A stretch of DNA of 64,000 nucleotides from Burkholderia sp. 9120 (GCF_000745015.1 NZ_JQNA01000002.1:4526001-4590000); one strand, 5' to 3'. Positions 1-8,651 are shown, counted from the stretch's first letter. Notes: generated by a model from the letters alone, not told the origin. Program-made: numbers and translations.

Positions 1-2
1 CC

Positions 3-1220
3 GCCTGCGTTTTCGTGGTGACCGCGTTCATGCCGCGTGGCGTGTGGGTGGACGGCATCAAGGCCGTAGCCGAAGCCGCGATGGTCGGCGCGCTCGCCGA
101 CTGGTTCGCGGTGGCCGCGCTGTTTCGCCGCGTGCCGATCCCGATCGTCTCCGCGCACACCGCGATCATTCCGCGCAATAAGCATAAGATCGCCGACAAC
201 CTCGCGGTGTTCGTGCAGGACAAATTCCTCGACGTGTCCTCGCTGGTCGGCCTGATCAAGCGGCACGATCCGGCGCGGAGCATCACCGGCTGGCTGACCG
301 AGCCGGCCAATACCGCACGCCTCGGCGACTACGTCGTGAAGCTCACCGGCGGCATTCTGGAATTGACCGACGACGTGCGGATTCAGAGCTTCATCAAGGA
401 CGCGCTGCGCGACGTGCTCACCAAGGTGGACCTGTCGCAATCGATGGGCTCGATTCTCGATACGCTCACCAAAGACGGCCGCCACCAGGAGTTGCTCGAC
501 GCCGGCATCGAACAGGTGGTGATGCTGCTGCGGGAACCGCAGGCGCGCGAGTTTATCGCCGAGCGGATCGTCGACTGGGTCAAGAACGAGTATCCGAAGA
601 TGGAGAAAATTCTGCCCTGCGCGTGGCTCGGCGAGAAAGGCGCGGAAGCGATCGCCAATACCGTGGACCGCATGCTGCAGCAGATCAGCGACAACCCCAC
701 CCACGAATTGCGCGACCGGTTCGACGAGGCCGCGCACAAGCTGATCGTCAAGCTGAAGACCGATCCGGCGTTCCTGCAGAAAGGCGAAGACCTGAAGCGC
801 TATCTGGTGGAAGGCGAAGCGCTTAGCACGTATGTGAAAGACATGTGGGGCGAGTTGCGCGCCTGGCTCAAGCGCGACCTGCAGAGCCCTGATTCCGCTT
901 TGCATCCGCGTGTGATGGCCATGGGTCAATGGGTCGGCCGTGAACTCGCGAATGATCCCGCGCTGCGGCAATCGTTGAACGATCATCTGGAAGACGCAGC
1001 ACGCGCGATGGCGCCGGAGTTCGCGCAGTTCCTCACGCGTCATATCAGCGATACGGTCAAGAACTGGGATTCGCATGAGATGTCGCGGCAGATCGAATTG
1101 AATATCGGCAAGGATCTGCAGTACATCCGGATCAATGGGACGATTGTCGGCGGGTTTATTGGCTTGTTACTGTATGGGAGTTCATTGCTGTTTGAGGTGC
1201 TGCGCGCGCACATTCAGTGA
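3..1220 (+). CDS. DUF445 family membrane protein, 5' end cut by the window
   Basis: The frame is open to the left edge, so the true start lies outside the window; 401 codons follow the first GTG at 15. The visible N-terminus has the family's conserved stretch AEAAMVGALADWFAVAALF, followed by RRVPIPI and an early NKHKIADNL motif, which identify DUF445 (YjiN-like). A hydrophobic segment close to the C-terminus (IVGGFIGLLLYGSSLLFEVL) is probably the second membrane anchor, with a long helical soluble region between the two. The family's biochemical role is not known; inner-membrane location is inferred from the anchors. The family identity is secure, the function is not. Confidence 0.85.
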   Translation, partial: ACVFVVTAFMPRGVWVDGIKAVAEAAMVGALADWFAVAALFRRVPIPIVSAHTAIIPRNKHKIADNLAVFVQDKFLDVSSLVGLIKRHDPARSITGWLTEPANTARLGDYVVKLTGGILELTDDVRIQSFIKDALRDVLTKVDLSQSMGSILDTLTKDGRHQELLDAGIEQVVMLLREPQAREFIAERIVDWVKNEYPKMEKILPCAWLGEKGAEAIANTVDRMLQQISDNPTHELRDRFDEAAHKLIVKLKTDPAFLQKGEDLKRYLVEGEALSTYVKDMWGELRAWLKRDLQSPDSALHPRVMAMGQWVGRELANDPALRQSLNDHLEDAARAMAPEFAQFLTRHISDTVKNWDSHEMSRQIELNIGKDLQYIRINGTIVGGFIGLLLYGSSLLFEVLRAHIQ

Positions 1221-1298
1221 TTTGCTGGGCGCGACCTTATCAGGCAAGCGACGTTGCTATGCTTTTTTTCCACCAATTGATGTCTACTCAATCTACTA

Positions 1299-1772
1299 AT
1301 GACGAGCCTTTACTCGATTCGCCGTGCCCGCCCCACCGATCTACCGACAATCTATCTCGGTGAGCTGGACTACATCCGGCAGATCGAGCCGCAGCAAGAA
1401 ACACGCTGGACGGGTGGGATGCAATTTCATCTGAAACAATGGACGACCGATCTCGATCGCATGTTCATCGCCGAATCGGGTGACACGTCGGTGGGCTATT
1501 TCTTTTGGGAAATCCACGGCGAAGCGGCGGTTCTCGCATCGATTTACGTCATCCCGGATCGGCGTGGCAATGGGCTCGGTCAGCAACTGCTCGCGCAGTT
1601 CATCGCCGATGCCCGTGCGCAGGGTTTTAGCAAACTAACGCTAGGGGTGAAGGCTGACAATCCGGCTCGCCGTCTCTACGAAAAAGCAGGCTTTAGCTAT
1701 ACGCATGACGAACACGGCTATCGTCATTACGTCTATCCGACGGCGGAGCGGATAACGGGCGCGGAAGCCTAA
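1299..1772 (+). CDS. GNAT family N-acetyltransferase
   Basis: A 157-residue single-domain GCN5-related acetyltransferase expected to move an acetyl group from acetyl-CoA to an unknown amine. Motif A, the pyrophosphate-binding loop, is seen as RRGNGLGQQLL around residues 90-100. Motif B follows as DNPARRLYEKAGF at about 125-138, ending in the usual YEKAGF signature. The start ATG fits a full-length domain. It stands alone between the DUF445 gene and a convergent LysR gene, so the context does not suggest a substrate. Confidence 0.85.
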   Translation: MTSLYSIRRARPTDLPTIYLGELDYIRQIEPQQETRWTGGMQFHLKQWTTDLDRMFIAESGDTSVGYFFWEIHGEAAVLASIYVIPDRRGNGLGQQLLAQFIADARAQGFSKLTLGVKADNPARRLYEKAGFSYTHDEHGYRHYVYPTAERITGAEA

Positions 1773-1801
1773 GCGTCTCAGGGAAACATTGAGCGACTGA
1801 C

Positions 1802-2650
1802 CTAAACCCGCATCCCGGCCAGAATCTGCTCCGCGAGAAAATCGCAAGGCGGCCGGTCCGATCGGGCGCTGCGGGCAAGCACCACCTCGAGATCATCCAG
1901 CGGCGGCAAGCCTTCGTTTTGCGACAACTGAGCCAGGTGCGCCGGTACGCTGCACCTGGCAAGCGGCGCGACCGCGAGCCCGGCGTCCACCATGCTGATC
2001 AGGCCCAGCAGACTCGGGCTTTCGTACGACATGCGATATTTAATGCTCTCCCGCTGCAGCGCGCGGATCGCATTGGCACGCGCCGTACTCCCCTGCGCGA
2101 ACACGGTGATCGGCAGCGGGCGCTCCTTCCACACTTTTCTCGCGGACGACCCCACCCACACCATCGGCTCGAAGCGGATGAATTCGCTCGCGACGCCCTT
2201 TACTTTGGTGATGCAGGCGAGGTCCAGCGTATTGTCTTTCAGCAACGCGACGAGCGCGGTACTGGCAAGGCCGATGACCCGAATGTCGACGCGCGGATGC
2301 GCCGCCGCGAATTTTCTCAGCACCTGGGGCAGCAACGACGAAGCGTAGTCGTCGGGAACGCCGATGGTGACGCGCCCCTTCATCTCCGGACGCACGATCG
2401 ACGCCCAGGCTTCCTCCCGCATGGCCAGCATGCGACGGCCATAGCCCACGAGCGTCCTGCCCTCCGCCGTAATCACGACGTTGCGCGTACTGCGCTCGAA
2501 TAGCGGCTTGCCGAGCGCGTCTTCCAGCGCCTTGATCTGCATGCTCACCGCCGACGGCGACCGGTGCACCGACTCCGCACCGCCCACGAACGATCCCGTC
2601 TCGGCGACCGCCACCACCATTTCCAGCACATCGAGATCGAGTTTTTTCAT
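1802..2650 (-). CDS. LysR family transcriptional regulator
   Basis: A 282-residue regulator with an N-terminal winged helix-turn-helix (residues 1-60; it contains AETGSFVGGAESVHRSPSAV and LGKPLFERS). The following substrate-binding domain starts near residue 90 with GRVTIGVPDDY. It is transcribed divergently from a LysE/RhtB-type exporter whose start is about 100 bp away. An inverted repeat in the gap at 2679-2705 is a plausible binding site. By analogy with LysE/LysG systems it probably controls that exporter in response to an amino acid or related metabolite; the ligand is not evident. Confidence 0.88.
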   Translation of the reverse strand: MKKLDLDVLEMVVAVAETGSFVGGAESVHRSPSAVSMQIKALEDALGKPLFERSTRNVVITAEGRTLVGYGRRMLAMREEAWASIVRPEMKGRVTIGVPDDYASSLLPQVLRKFAAAHPRVDIRVIGLASTALVALLKDNTLDLACITKVKGVASEFIRFEPMVWVGSSARKVWKERPLPITVFAQGSTARANAIRALQRESIKYRMSYESPSLLGLISMVDAGLAVAPLARCSVPAHLAQLSQNEGLPPLDDLEVVLARSARSDRPPCDFLAEQILAGMRV

Positions 2651-2678
2651 ATTCGTCAGAAAATCTGAGCAATGGGTT

Positions 2679-2705
2679 CAGTTTAATGCGTTTTACTTGA
2701 AACTG
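2679..2705. promoter_or_regulatory. Candidate LysR-type operator (CAGTTT-N15-AAACTG)
   Basis: Perfect 6-bp inverted arms at 2679-2684 and 2700-2705 are separated by 15 bp and lie between the divergent LysR gene and the exporter gene. The size resembles a LysR recognition site, but the assignment rests only on symmetry and position. Confidence 0.4.
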
Positions 2706-2753
2706 CATCGAACCGATACTGTCAGCGACGATCTCTTGAAGGAACTGGTGAAC

Positions 2754-3401
2754 ATGCACGGTACGGCGTCGATTTACGGATTTCTCGCGGTAGGCGGCAT
2801 GCTGGCCGTGACACCGGGTCCGAATATGGTCTACGTGATGTCGCGTTCAATCGCGCAAGGCCGCACCGCCGGACTGATATCGCTGGCTGGGGTGATGCTT
2901 GGGTATCTCTTCTATATGTTTTCAGCCGCGTTCGGCATTACGGCGCTGTTTTTAAGCGTGCCGTATGCAGGGAGCGTTCTCGGTGCGGTGGGCGCCGCGT
3001 ATCTGTTTTATCTCGCGTGGCAGGCGGTGAAACCGGGTGGCCGCTCTCCGCTGGAGGTGCGCGATCTTCCTCGCGAACAACCTCGCCGGCTTCTCGCGAT
3101 GGGCGCCACCACCAGCCTGTTGAACCCCAAGCTCGCGATGATCTTTCTGTCGCTGCTGCCGCAATTCATCGACTATCAGGCGGGCGGCGTGTTGAGGCAA
3201 TCGCTGGTGCTCGGGTCGTCGTTGATCGTTGCGTTCGCATCGGTTAATGGCTTCGTGGCGATCTGCTCCGGGAGTATGGCGACGTTTCTCGCGAGCCGCC
3301 CCGGACTTCTGCTCGCGCAGCGCTGGGTCATGGGTTGCGTTCTGCTTGCCCTCGGCGGACATATGGCGATCGATGCCGTGAGGCTGGCGGGCGGGCAATG
3401 A
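2754..3401 (+). CDS. LysE/RhtB family amino-acid exporter
   Basis: A 215-residue integral membrane protein of the LysE/RhtB family, which exports amino acids or their analogues from the cytoplasm. The family signature TPGPN is at residues 20-24 in the first helix, and about six hydrophobic segments follow. The ATG at 2754 is chosen because it puts the first helix and the signature at the usual place; the open frame extends upstream into the neighbouring gene and that part is not credible. It is divergent from a LysR regulator. The substrate cannot be told from sequence. Confidence 0.88.
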   Translation: MHGTASIYGFLAVGGMLAVTPGPNMVYVMSRSIAQGRTAGLISLAGVMLGYLFYMFSAAFGITALFLSVPYAGSVLGAVGAAYLFYLAWQAVKPGGRSPLEVRDLPREQPRRLLAMGATTSLLNPKLAMIFLSLLPQFIDYQAGGVLRQSLVLGSSLIVAFASVNGFVAICSGSMATFLASRPGLLLAQRWVMGCVLLALGGHMAIDAVRLAGGQ

Positions 3402-3415
3402 CTCGACTTCTTGAC

Positions 3416-3430
3416 GACACGACACGACAC
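3416..3430. repeat. Three tandem copies of GACAC
   Basis: Three exact 5-bp units lie in tandem between the convergent exporter and TetR genes. No function is apparent; it may be a slippage product. Confidence 0.6.
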
Positions 3431-3451
3431 GTCACAACACGTCAGATCGAC

Positions 3452-4147
3452 TCAGCGAGCGCGCGTTGACGCAACACCCCTAAGGATAAGATCGATGCCC
3501 GCGACAAAATCGGCACGGTCGTCGTGCGTGGGCAACTGGCTCGCCACGCTGCGGGTGAACGGGTACTCATCCGGATCGAGTTCAGACCACACGGTCGACA
3601 CCTCACCCAGAAAGTTGGAGCGATCGAGTCCTTGCTCCCGGGCGAAATGCGTATTCGCCGCGTTCTGCCCGCCGACACCGACGATGTAACTCAGCAACGC
3701 CGACACCGTGGCCCACTCTTCTTCGCGCGGTACACCCAGCGCCCTTAACTGCTGGCCGATGCGCTCGAACACGCGCACCGTCGGCAACTGCCCGGGGGCA
3801 CGTGTGAGTGCCGAGCCGACCCATGGGTGTTCGTCGATCGCGTCGAACATCGCCAGCGCCAGCGCGCGAATGCTTGCTTCCGGCGTCGTGCCGTCCACGG
3901 GCGCGTTCATCGTTTGAGCGACGATGGCGTCGCACGCGGCAGTCAGCAGTTCGCCCTTGCTCGCGATGTGCCAGTAAATCGCACCGGGACCGGTAGCGAG
4001 CCGCTCCGACAGCGCGCGGAACGTCAGCCCCTTCTCTCCGCTGCTGTCGAGGACCTCGATCGCGGCCTCAATGATTCGCTCCGGTGAGAGCGAATCCTCT
4101 CGACGTTGAACGCTACGTGCTTTCTTTGCCATGCTTCGTCTTGACAC
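3452..4147 (-). CDS. TetR/AcrR family repressor
   Basis: A 231-residue TetR-type repressor. The DNA-binding domain occupies about residues 20-68, with the recognition region GPGAIYWHIASKGELL. The C-terminal part should bind a small inducer. An in-frame ATG at 4132 is an equally acceptable start. It is divergent from a TetX-like FAD monooxygenase, and two near-identical palindromes (4151-4165 and 4175-4189) lie just upstream of it. The layout matches a self-regulating repressor that also controls the monooxygenase gene. Confidence 0.88.
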   Translation of the reverse strand: MSRRSMAKKARSVQRREDSLSPERIIEAAIEVLDSSGEKGLTFRALSERLATGPGAIYWHIASKGELLTAACDAIVAQTMNAPVDGTTPEASIRALALAMFDAIDEHPWVGSALTRAPGQLPTVRVFERIGQQLRALGVPREEEWATVSALLSYIVGVGGQNAANTHFAREQGLDRSNFLGEVSTVWSELDPDEYPFTRSVASQLPTHDDRADFVAGIDLILRGVASTRAR

Positions 4148-4150
4148 TTC

Positions 4151-4189
4151 TGGAATGTTGTTCCAATATTACTATGGAATGACGTTCCA
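4151..4189. promoter_or_regulatory. Two direct copies of a TetR operator TGGAA-N5-TTCCA
   Basis: Two palindromes, TGGAATGTTGTTCCA (4151-4165) and TGGAATGACGTTCCA (4175-4189), share identical arms and are 24 bp apart start to start. They lie immediately upstream of the tetR start and about 55 bp before the divergent monooxygenase start. Duplication and symmetry make an operator role likely for the adjacent TetR protein; no binding data are implied. Confidence 0.75.
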
Positions 4190-4242
4190 GAGACTGCCTT
4201 CAGCAGGTTTTCTGGCGATCTCCGACTGCTAAGGGAATCAGG

Positions 4243-5376
4243 ATGGACACTTCAATTGCGATTATCGGTGCGGGACTCGGCGGGCTGACGCTGGCGCGGG
4301 TTCTCCACGTTCACGGCATCGCCGCGACGATCTACGAAGCGGAAGCCTCGGTCGACGCGCGAGCGCAGGGCGGCATGCTGGACATTCACGAAAACAACGG
4401 GCAATTCGCGCTCAAGGCAGCGGGACTCTTCGATCAATTTCTCGGCATCATCCACCCGGGCGGTCAGGCAACGCGAATGCTCGACAAGGACGGCAAGGTT
4501 CTGTTCGACCATCCCGACGACGGCACGGGCGGTCGACCTGAGGTACCCCGAGGGGAGCTTCGCCGGATTCTGCTTGAGTCGCTGCCTGCCGACTCGGTGC
4601 GCTGGGGGCACAAGGTCACGGAGGTGTCCGCGCTTGCCGGTGGACAGCACGTGCTGAAGTTTGCCAACGGCGCTACGGTCACGACCGATCTACTCGTAGG
4701 CGCCGACGGCGCATGGTCGAAAGTCCGCGCGCTTGTTTCGGATGCGAAGCCGGCGTACGTCGGCACATCGTTCATCGAGACTTACCTGTTCGACAGCGAC
4801 ACCCGTCACGCGGCAAGCGCGGAAGCGGTGGGTGGTGGCGCGCTGTTCGCGATGACGCCGGGTAAGGGCATTGCCGCGCACCGTGAGCCTGGTGGCGTGC
4901 TGCACACGTATGTGCAGTTAAACAAGCCCAAGGACTGGATCGACAGCATCGACTTCTCCGAGCCGGCGACGGCCTTGGCTCGCGTGGCAGAAGAATTCGA
5001 TGGATGGGCCGCGGAGTTGAAAGCGTTGATAACCGATGGTGAAACCGACCCGGTGCCGCGCCCTATTCATGCGCTGCCGGTCGAGCACCGATGGTCGCGC
5101 GTGCCCGGCGTGACGCTGCTCGGCGATGCGGCGCATCTGATGGTGCCGTCCGGCGAAGGAGCGAACCTCGCCATGTTCGACGGCGCTGAACTGGCGAAGG
5201 CTTTAGTCGCTAATCCGGGGAATGTAGAAGCGGCGCTTGTCGCGTACGAAAAAGAGTTGTTTCCTCGCAGCGCGCTCGAAGCCCGAGAGGCGGAAGGTAT
5301 TCTCGATATCTGTCTAGGCCCTAACGCGCCACGGCGTCTGGTCGACCTGTTGACCAATCATCAGGCTGTCGAATAG
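4243..5376 (+). CDS. FAD-dependent monooxygenase, TetX-like
   Basis: A 377-residue class A flavoprotein monooxygenase. It has an N-terminal Rossmann motif GAGLGG at residues 9-14, a GGMLDIHENNGQ stretch resembling TetX's GGTLDLHKGSGQ, the DG motif (GADGAWSKVR) near 152-161, and the GD motif (LLGDAAHLM) near 291-299. Length and motif spacing match tetracycline-modifying TetX and its chromosomal relatives, which hydroxylate aromatic substrates with NADPH and oxygen. Controlled by the divergent TetR through the 4151-4189 sites, by inference. Resistance to tetracyclines is possible but unproven; many relatives act on other phenolic compounds. Confidence 0.85.
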   Translation: MDTSIAIIGAGLGGLTLARVLHVHGIAATIYEAEASVDARAQGGMLDIHENNGQFALKAAGLFDQFLGIIHPGGQATRMLDKDGKVLFDHPDDGTGGRPEVPRGELRRILLESLPADSVRWGHKVTEVSALAGGQHVLKFANGATVTTDLLVGADGAWSKVRALVSDAKPAYVGTSFIETYLFDSDTRHAASAEAVGGGALFAMTPGKGIAAHREPGGVLHTYVQLNKPKDWIDSIDFSEPATALARVAEEFDGWAAELKALITDGETDPVPRPIHALPVEHRWSRVPGVTLLGDAAHLMVPSGEGANLAMFDGAELAKALVANPGNVEAALVAYEKELFPRSALEAREAEGILDICLGPNAPRRLVDLLTNHQAVE

Positions 5377-5417
5377 CGGGACCATTCAGCACATCGCGTT
5401 ACCGTCGATTGAAGCGA

Positions 5418-5780
5418 TTACCCGCCGGCCCGCTTCGCGCTGTGGCCGTATTTTTTGAGTGCTTCGATGACGCGCTCGCAATGATCGCCCTGCACTTCAA
5501 TCACGCCGTCCTTGACCGTTCCGCCCGTGCCGCAGGCCGTGCGCAATTGCTTGCCGAGCACGGCCAACGCGAGAGGATCGAGCGCCAACCCTTTGACGAT
5601 TGTCACGCTCTTTCCGCCGCGGCCTTTGGTTTCGCGACTCACTCGCACGACGCCGTCACCTGCCGGTAATGTTCTGGCAGCGGTCTTGCAAACGCATTGC
5701 GCGAGTACCTGCCGGCAGTCGGGACACATCCGCCCGCCTTCGGTCGAATAGACGAGGCCGCCTTTTGAACTGCTCTTCAT
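5418..5780 (-). CDS. yciH: SUI1/eIF1-like translation factor YciH
   Basis: A 120-residue protein with a C-terminal SUI1 domain (about residues 45-115, including RETKGRGGKSVTIVKGL and GTGGTVKDG) preceded by a short cysteine cluster, C19-P-D-C22 and C29-V-C31, that could bind zinc. This is the bacterial YciH form of eukaryotic initiation factor 1; E. coli YciH is thought to influence start-site selection and initiation under stress. It stands alone, convergent with the monooxygenase gene. Confidence 0.88.
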   Translation of the reverse strand: MKSSSKGGLVYSTEGGRMCPDCRQVLAQCVCKTAARTLPAGDGVVRVSRETKGRGGKSVTIVKGLALDPLALAVLGKQLRTACGTGGTVKDGVIEVQGDHCERVIEALKKYGHSAKRAGG

Positions 5781-5920
5781 GATTGGCTTACTGGAAGACT
5801 TGGAGATCGGGAACGCGAGGAGTTTAGCAGGTGCGTTGGTGCAATCGTCTCAGCCTTGGAATCAGGCCTGACTGCCGACCTCTTGTCTGGCGTCGCCGGT
5901 ATTTCAGAGCCACGAAATAA

Positions 5921-5948
5921 GGGCGCCGGTCGTAACGACCCGGCGCCC
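5921..5948 (-). terminator. Hairpin after the small secreted-protein gene
   Basis: A 9-bp perfect stem (GGGCGCCGG with CCGGCGCCC) extended by three more pairs lies 76 bp beyond the stop of the gene at 6024. On the minus strand it is followed by TTATTTC, a weak U-run. It is plausibly an intrinsic terminator. Confidence 0.55.
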
Positions 5949-6023
5949 CGCGCGATTGATTCGCCTATTCGCGGCTCGATCGCGACTAGTTCTTCATCTT
6001 GACCAAGCCGCTACTACTGGCGA

Positions 6024-6347
6024 CTACTGGCCCGCAGCCGGCGACACCACGCTCGGCCTTGCCAGCGTGTTATTGCTCTTCGGCGCGCTGTTGGTCGACG
6101 TACTGTTCGTGCTGCTCGGCAGGCCCGAATTCGGCGCGCCCATCACCCTGCCGCTATCCGAGTTAGGCGTGCCTGGCGTACCGTAGCCGCTGTTAGCACC
6201 GTTGATCGGGTTCATCTGGTTCGCCGGACTTGCCGTGCTCCCTGATGACCCGCCGCTGTTCGAACCGCCGGCCGCTTGTGCATAAGCGCCGCCCGACAAC
6301 GTGAGTGCGGCGACGGCCGCGATTAATGCGCTGGTTGCCTTGTTCAT
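6024..6347 (-). CDS. Small secreted Ser/Asn/Gly-rich protein
   Basis: A 107-residue protein with a clear signal peptide and predicted cleavage after A23 (GGAYA, then QAAGG). The mature part is low-complexity, rich in Ser, Asn, Gly, Pro and Thr, with no cysteine and no recognisable domain. A GAGGAGGG Shine-Dalgarno sequence stands before the ATG. Proteins of this sort are common in Burkholderiaceae and are presumably periplasmic or extracellular; I cannot assign a function. Confidence 0.7.
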   Translation of the reverse strand: MNKATSALIAAVAALTLSGGAYAQAAGGSNSGGSSGSTASPANQMNPINGANSGYGTPGTPNSDSGRVMGAPNSGLPSSTNSTSTNSAPKSNNTLARPSVVSPAAGQ

Positions 6348-6734
6348 GATCCATCCCTCCTCGATCGGATTGGACTATCGACGCAGACGAATATCGCCTG
6401 CTTGACCATGAATCGAGCAAGCGGTGTGCCGCGAGATTGTGGGGATGCATCGAAGGCAGCGCGAATGCGTGTGTGGCTGCTGCAAAGTGGATGCTTTTAC
6501 CGCGCGGATTCGGGTTGAACGCTTTAAGGTCGGAAAAATTCGGACTTTTTGAGTCGTGCGGCGAGGTTTGCATGAGCAGAAACTAACTGATTCCTCCCCT
6601 GATTGCCCTAGGAAATGACCATGACGGCGGCAGCATTCAGCGAAGAAAATTGAGTACATGGTAATTTGGTCAAGCCGGATTCCGTGTAGCATCGCGACCC
6701 ACCACCACATTGCTGGCCCTTAGGAGGTTCATGT
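6348..6734. other. 387-bp gene-free stretch before the short ORF and methyltransferase
   Basis: I find no coding region that I can support here. The stretch is less GC-rich than its surroundings and must carry the promoters of the divergent small secreted-protein gene and the methyltransferase transcript. It ends with a strong Shine-Dalgarno sequence, AGGAGG at 6722-6727. Confidence 0.5.
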
Positions 6735-6851
6735 ATGAAAGCTCTCTGCGAATGGATGTTCAAGCACCATAACTTCAAACCCTCTTCGCACGAGAATCAT
6801 GTCCGACACGACCAACGATCCGCTTCGCTTTTCCACGATTGCACATCGTGA
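6735..6851 (+). CDS. Short ORF (38 aa) overlapping the methyltransferase start
   Basis: The best ribosome-binding site in this area, AGGAGG at 6722-6727, is spaced 7 nt from an ATG at 6735. That ATG opens a 38-codon frame (MKALCEWMFKHHNF at its start) which overlaps the first 53 bp of the methyltransferase gene in another frame. The methyltransferase ATG at 6799 has only a weak site of its own. A second ATG at 6731 opens a 13-codon frame. The arrangement suggests a leader peptide or translational coupling, but the peptide matches nothing I know. Confidence 0.4.
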   Translation: MKALCEWMFKHHNFKPSSHENHVRHDQRSASLFHDCTS

Positions 6852-7566
6852 CCATCACTATCTGAGCCCGCTTTCACGCATCAAAGCTCATCAATGCTTG
6901 CAAAGCCTGACCTGCAATCTCTCCGCCGACGACATCGTGCTCGACGCCGGTTGCGGCAAAGCCGCGCTGTTGCGCGATGCGCTGCAGATGTCGCCGGTGC
7001 GCGGCGTGGGCGTCGATATCAATGGATGCTTTCTCGACGAGGCGCGCGCTCTTTTTCAACGGGACATGCCGGACGATCCACGGCTATGTTTGATCAATTC
7101 GCCGCTGCTCGACCATGCGCGTCCGAACGAAGGCTACGCGGCGATTCTCTGTGTGGGATCGACGCATGCATTTGGTTCGTTCGAAGAATGCCTGCGCGTT
7201 AGTTTCGACTGGCTCAAGCCCAATGGCCGTTTGCTGATTGCCGATGGTTTCTGGAAGCAGGCGCCCTCGCAAGATTACCTGCAAGTTCTTGGCGGTACGG
7301 TCGATGAGTTCGTCTCCCATGCTAAGAATGCCGAACGCGCGCGTGACTGGGGGTATCACCTGCTTCGTACCGCAACCAGTAGCGATGACGAATGGGACGA
7401 GTACGAGGGCAAGTACTGCAATGCGATGATGCAGTACCTTGTCGCGCATCCGGACGATCCGGATTCGGAAACATTTCTAAACCGGATGCAGGGGTGGCAT
7501 CAGGCTTATCTGGAATGGGGACGGGCTACGCTCGGCTTTGGTTATTACCTGCTTTCAAGGCCGTAA
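6799..7566 (+). CDS. Class I SAM-dependent methyltransferase
   Basis: A 255-residue methyltransferase with a Rossmann SAM-binding fold. Motif I is D49-A-G-C-G53, the acidic end of strand 2 is GVGVDI near 72-77, and LKPNGRLLIADGFW corresponds to the post-II region. The C-terminal part, rich in Trp and Tyr, is probably a lid over the substrate. It resembles small-molecule methyltransferases and not RNA-modifying ones. It is preceded by an overlapping short ORF and is convergent with an arylamine acetyltransferase. The substrate is unknown. Confidence 0.85.
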   Translation: MSDTTNDPLRFSTIAHRDHHYLSPLSRIKAHQCLQSLTCNLSADDIVLDAGCGKAALLRDALQMSPVRGVGVDINGCFLDEARALFQRDMPDDPRLCLINSPLLDHARPNEGYAAILCVGSTHAFGSFEECLRVSFDWLKPNGRLLIADGFWKQAPSQDYLQVLGGTVDEFVSHAKNAERARDWGYHLLRTATSSDDEWDEYEGKYCNAMMQYLVAHPDDPDSETFLNRMQGWHQAYLEWGRATLGFGYYLLSRP

Positions 7567-7584
7567 TCGAGATTTGAAAGCGTG

Positions 7585-7614
7585 ACCCGGTCGGCCATTT
7601 TTTGCGGACCGGGT
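7585..7614. terminator. Inverted repeat between convergent genes
   Basis: Arms ACCCGGTC (7585-7592) and GACCGGGT (7607-7614) form an 8-bp stem around a T-rich loop, 18 bp after the methyltransferase stop. It lacks a U-run after the stem on either strand, so its use as a terminator is uncertain. Confidence 0.4.
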
Positions 7615-7688
7615 TCGCCGTGGGGTATCGCTAGTCATTGCAGGCGGGCACGAGTCGATACGCAGACCGCCACCAAGTGCGACTGCTT

Positions 7689-8447
7689 TCACAGGAAAAT
7701 CCCAAAGTGTTTGGCCAGTGCTTGCCGTCTCTCACCGACCGACGTGAGTTCCATCACGTTCCGCGACTCATTGTCGGTCTCGATCAGTTGAGCGCCGCTC
7801 AACGTAATTCGTCCGGACGATGTAGCACGTGAACAGATTTCTTTCCTGGTGAAATGGGACTGGTCAGAGGTCTGGTGATACACGCACATTTCATCGAAGT
7901 CTGAGATGCGGCGCGACTCGGTCGAAAACTTGAAAGATGGCTTCATCACATCGTTCATAGCCCTGCTCCCGGCCATTACCGTGAACGTGTCTCCGTCTCT
8001 TTGAATGCGATAGATGCGGTGGTCCCGCGTCTGATCGCCCGCATCGGACAGCTTCAACGGGGCCGTAAATGAATCGCCAAAACCAACGTCGGCAAGATAC
8101 CGGTCTCCGTCAAGATCGACCAGAAGAGCCATGTGGTCGAATAGCGGACCCGTTGTACCGTCCTCCCTGAACACCTCTGCCGCAACCATAGTCACGTCGA
8201 AGCCGATATCGGTCAACAAACGCGCGAACAGTCCATTCAGTTCATAGCAAATTCCGCCACGCTTCTGTTCCACGATTTTCGTAAAGAGACGATCTTCCTC
8301 AAGGACGATCTTCCGACCGAGATGGATGTCCAGGTTTTCGAAGGGAACCGCCCGCATGTGCGCTCGATGCAGACTCTGGAGCGTCGCAACGTCAGGCCCG
8401 GGAGTCTCGTGGAAATCAAGCCGCGTCAAATATTGGTTGATTTTCAT
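7689..8447 (-). CDS. nat: Arylamine N-acetyltransferase
   Basis: A 252-residue cysteine enzyme that transfers acetyl from acetyl-CoA to aromatic amines and hydrazines. The catalytic triad is visible: Cys67 in RGGICYE, His105 in FDHMALL, and Asp120 in ADVGFGD. The N-terminus has the family's PFENLDIHLG block. At 252 residues it is somewhat shorter than typical bacterial NATs (about 275-280), and the difference is at the C-terminus. It is the last gene of a run of minus-strand acetyltransferases. Confidence 0.9.
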   Translation of the reverse strand: MKINQYLTRLDFHETPGPDVATLQSLHRAHMRAVPFENLDIHLGRKIVLEEDRLFTKIVEQKRGGICYELNGLFARLLTDIGFDVTMVAAEVFREDGTTGPLFDHMALLVDLDGDRYLADVGFGDSFTAPLKLSDAGDQTRDHRIYRIQRDGDTFTVMAGSRAMNDVMKPSFKFSTESRRISDFDEMCVYHQTSDQSHFTRKEICSRATSSGRITLSGAQLIETDNESRNVMELTSVGERRQALAKHFGIFL

Positions 8448-8651
8448 ATCTATTCGAATGAATCAATTATTGGACAGATGGTCGTCGTTCTTCAACAAAC
8501 TGTCGAAGATCCCTAAGTGGCAGGCAAGTACCTTTTTTGGCCGGGAATATCGGCAGCGTTACCCTATGCGTGCTCAAGTTGCGCCAACGAGGGCTGTCGA
8601 GACTCATCATTGTGATTGTCTTTGGGGCATTCAAGCGTTTCAGGCACGGCA
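8448..8651. other. Gene-free gap of about 200 bp
   Basis: No coding frame, repeat or hairpin that I can support is present between the NAT gene and the upstream GNAT gene. The sequence is noticeably AT-richer than the window average. Confidence 0.4.
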
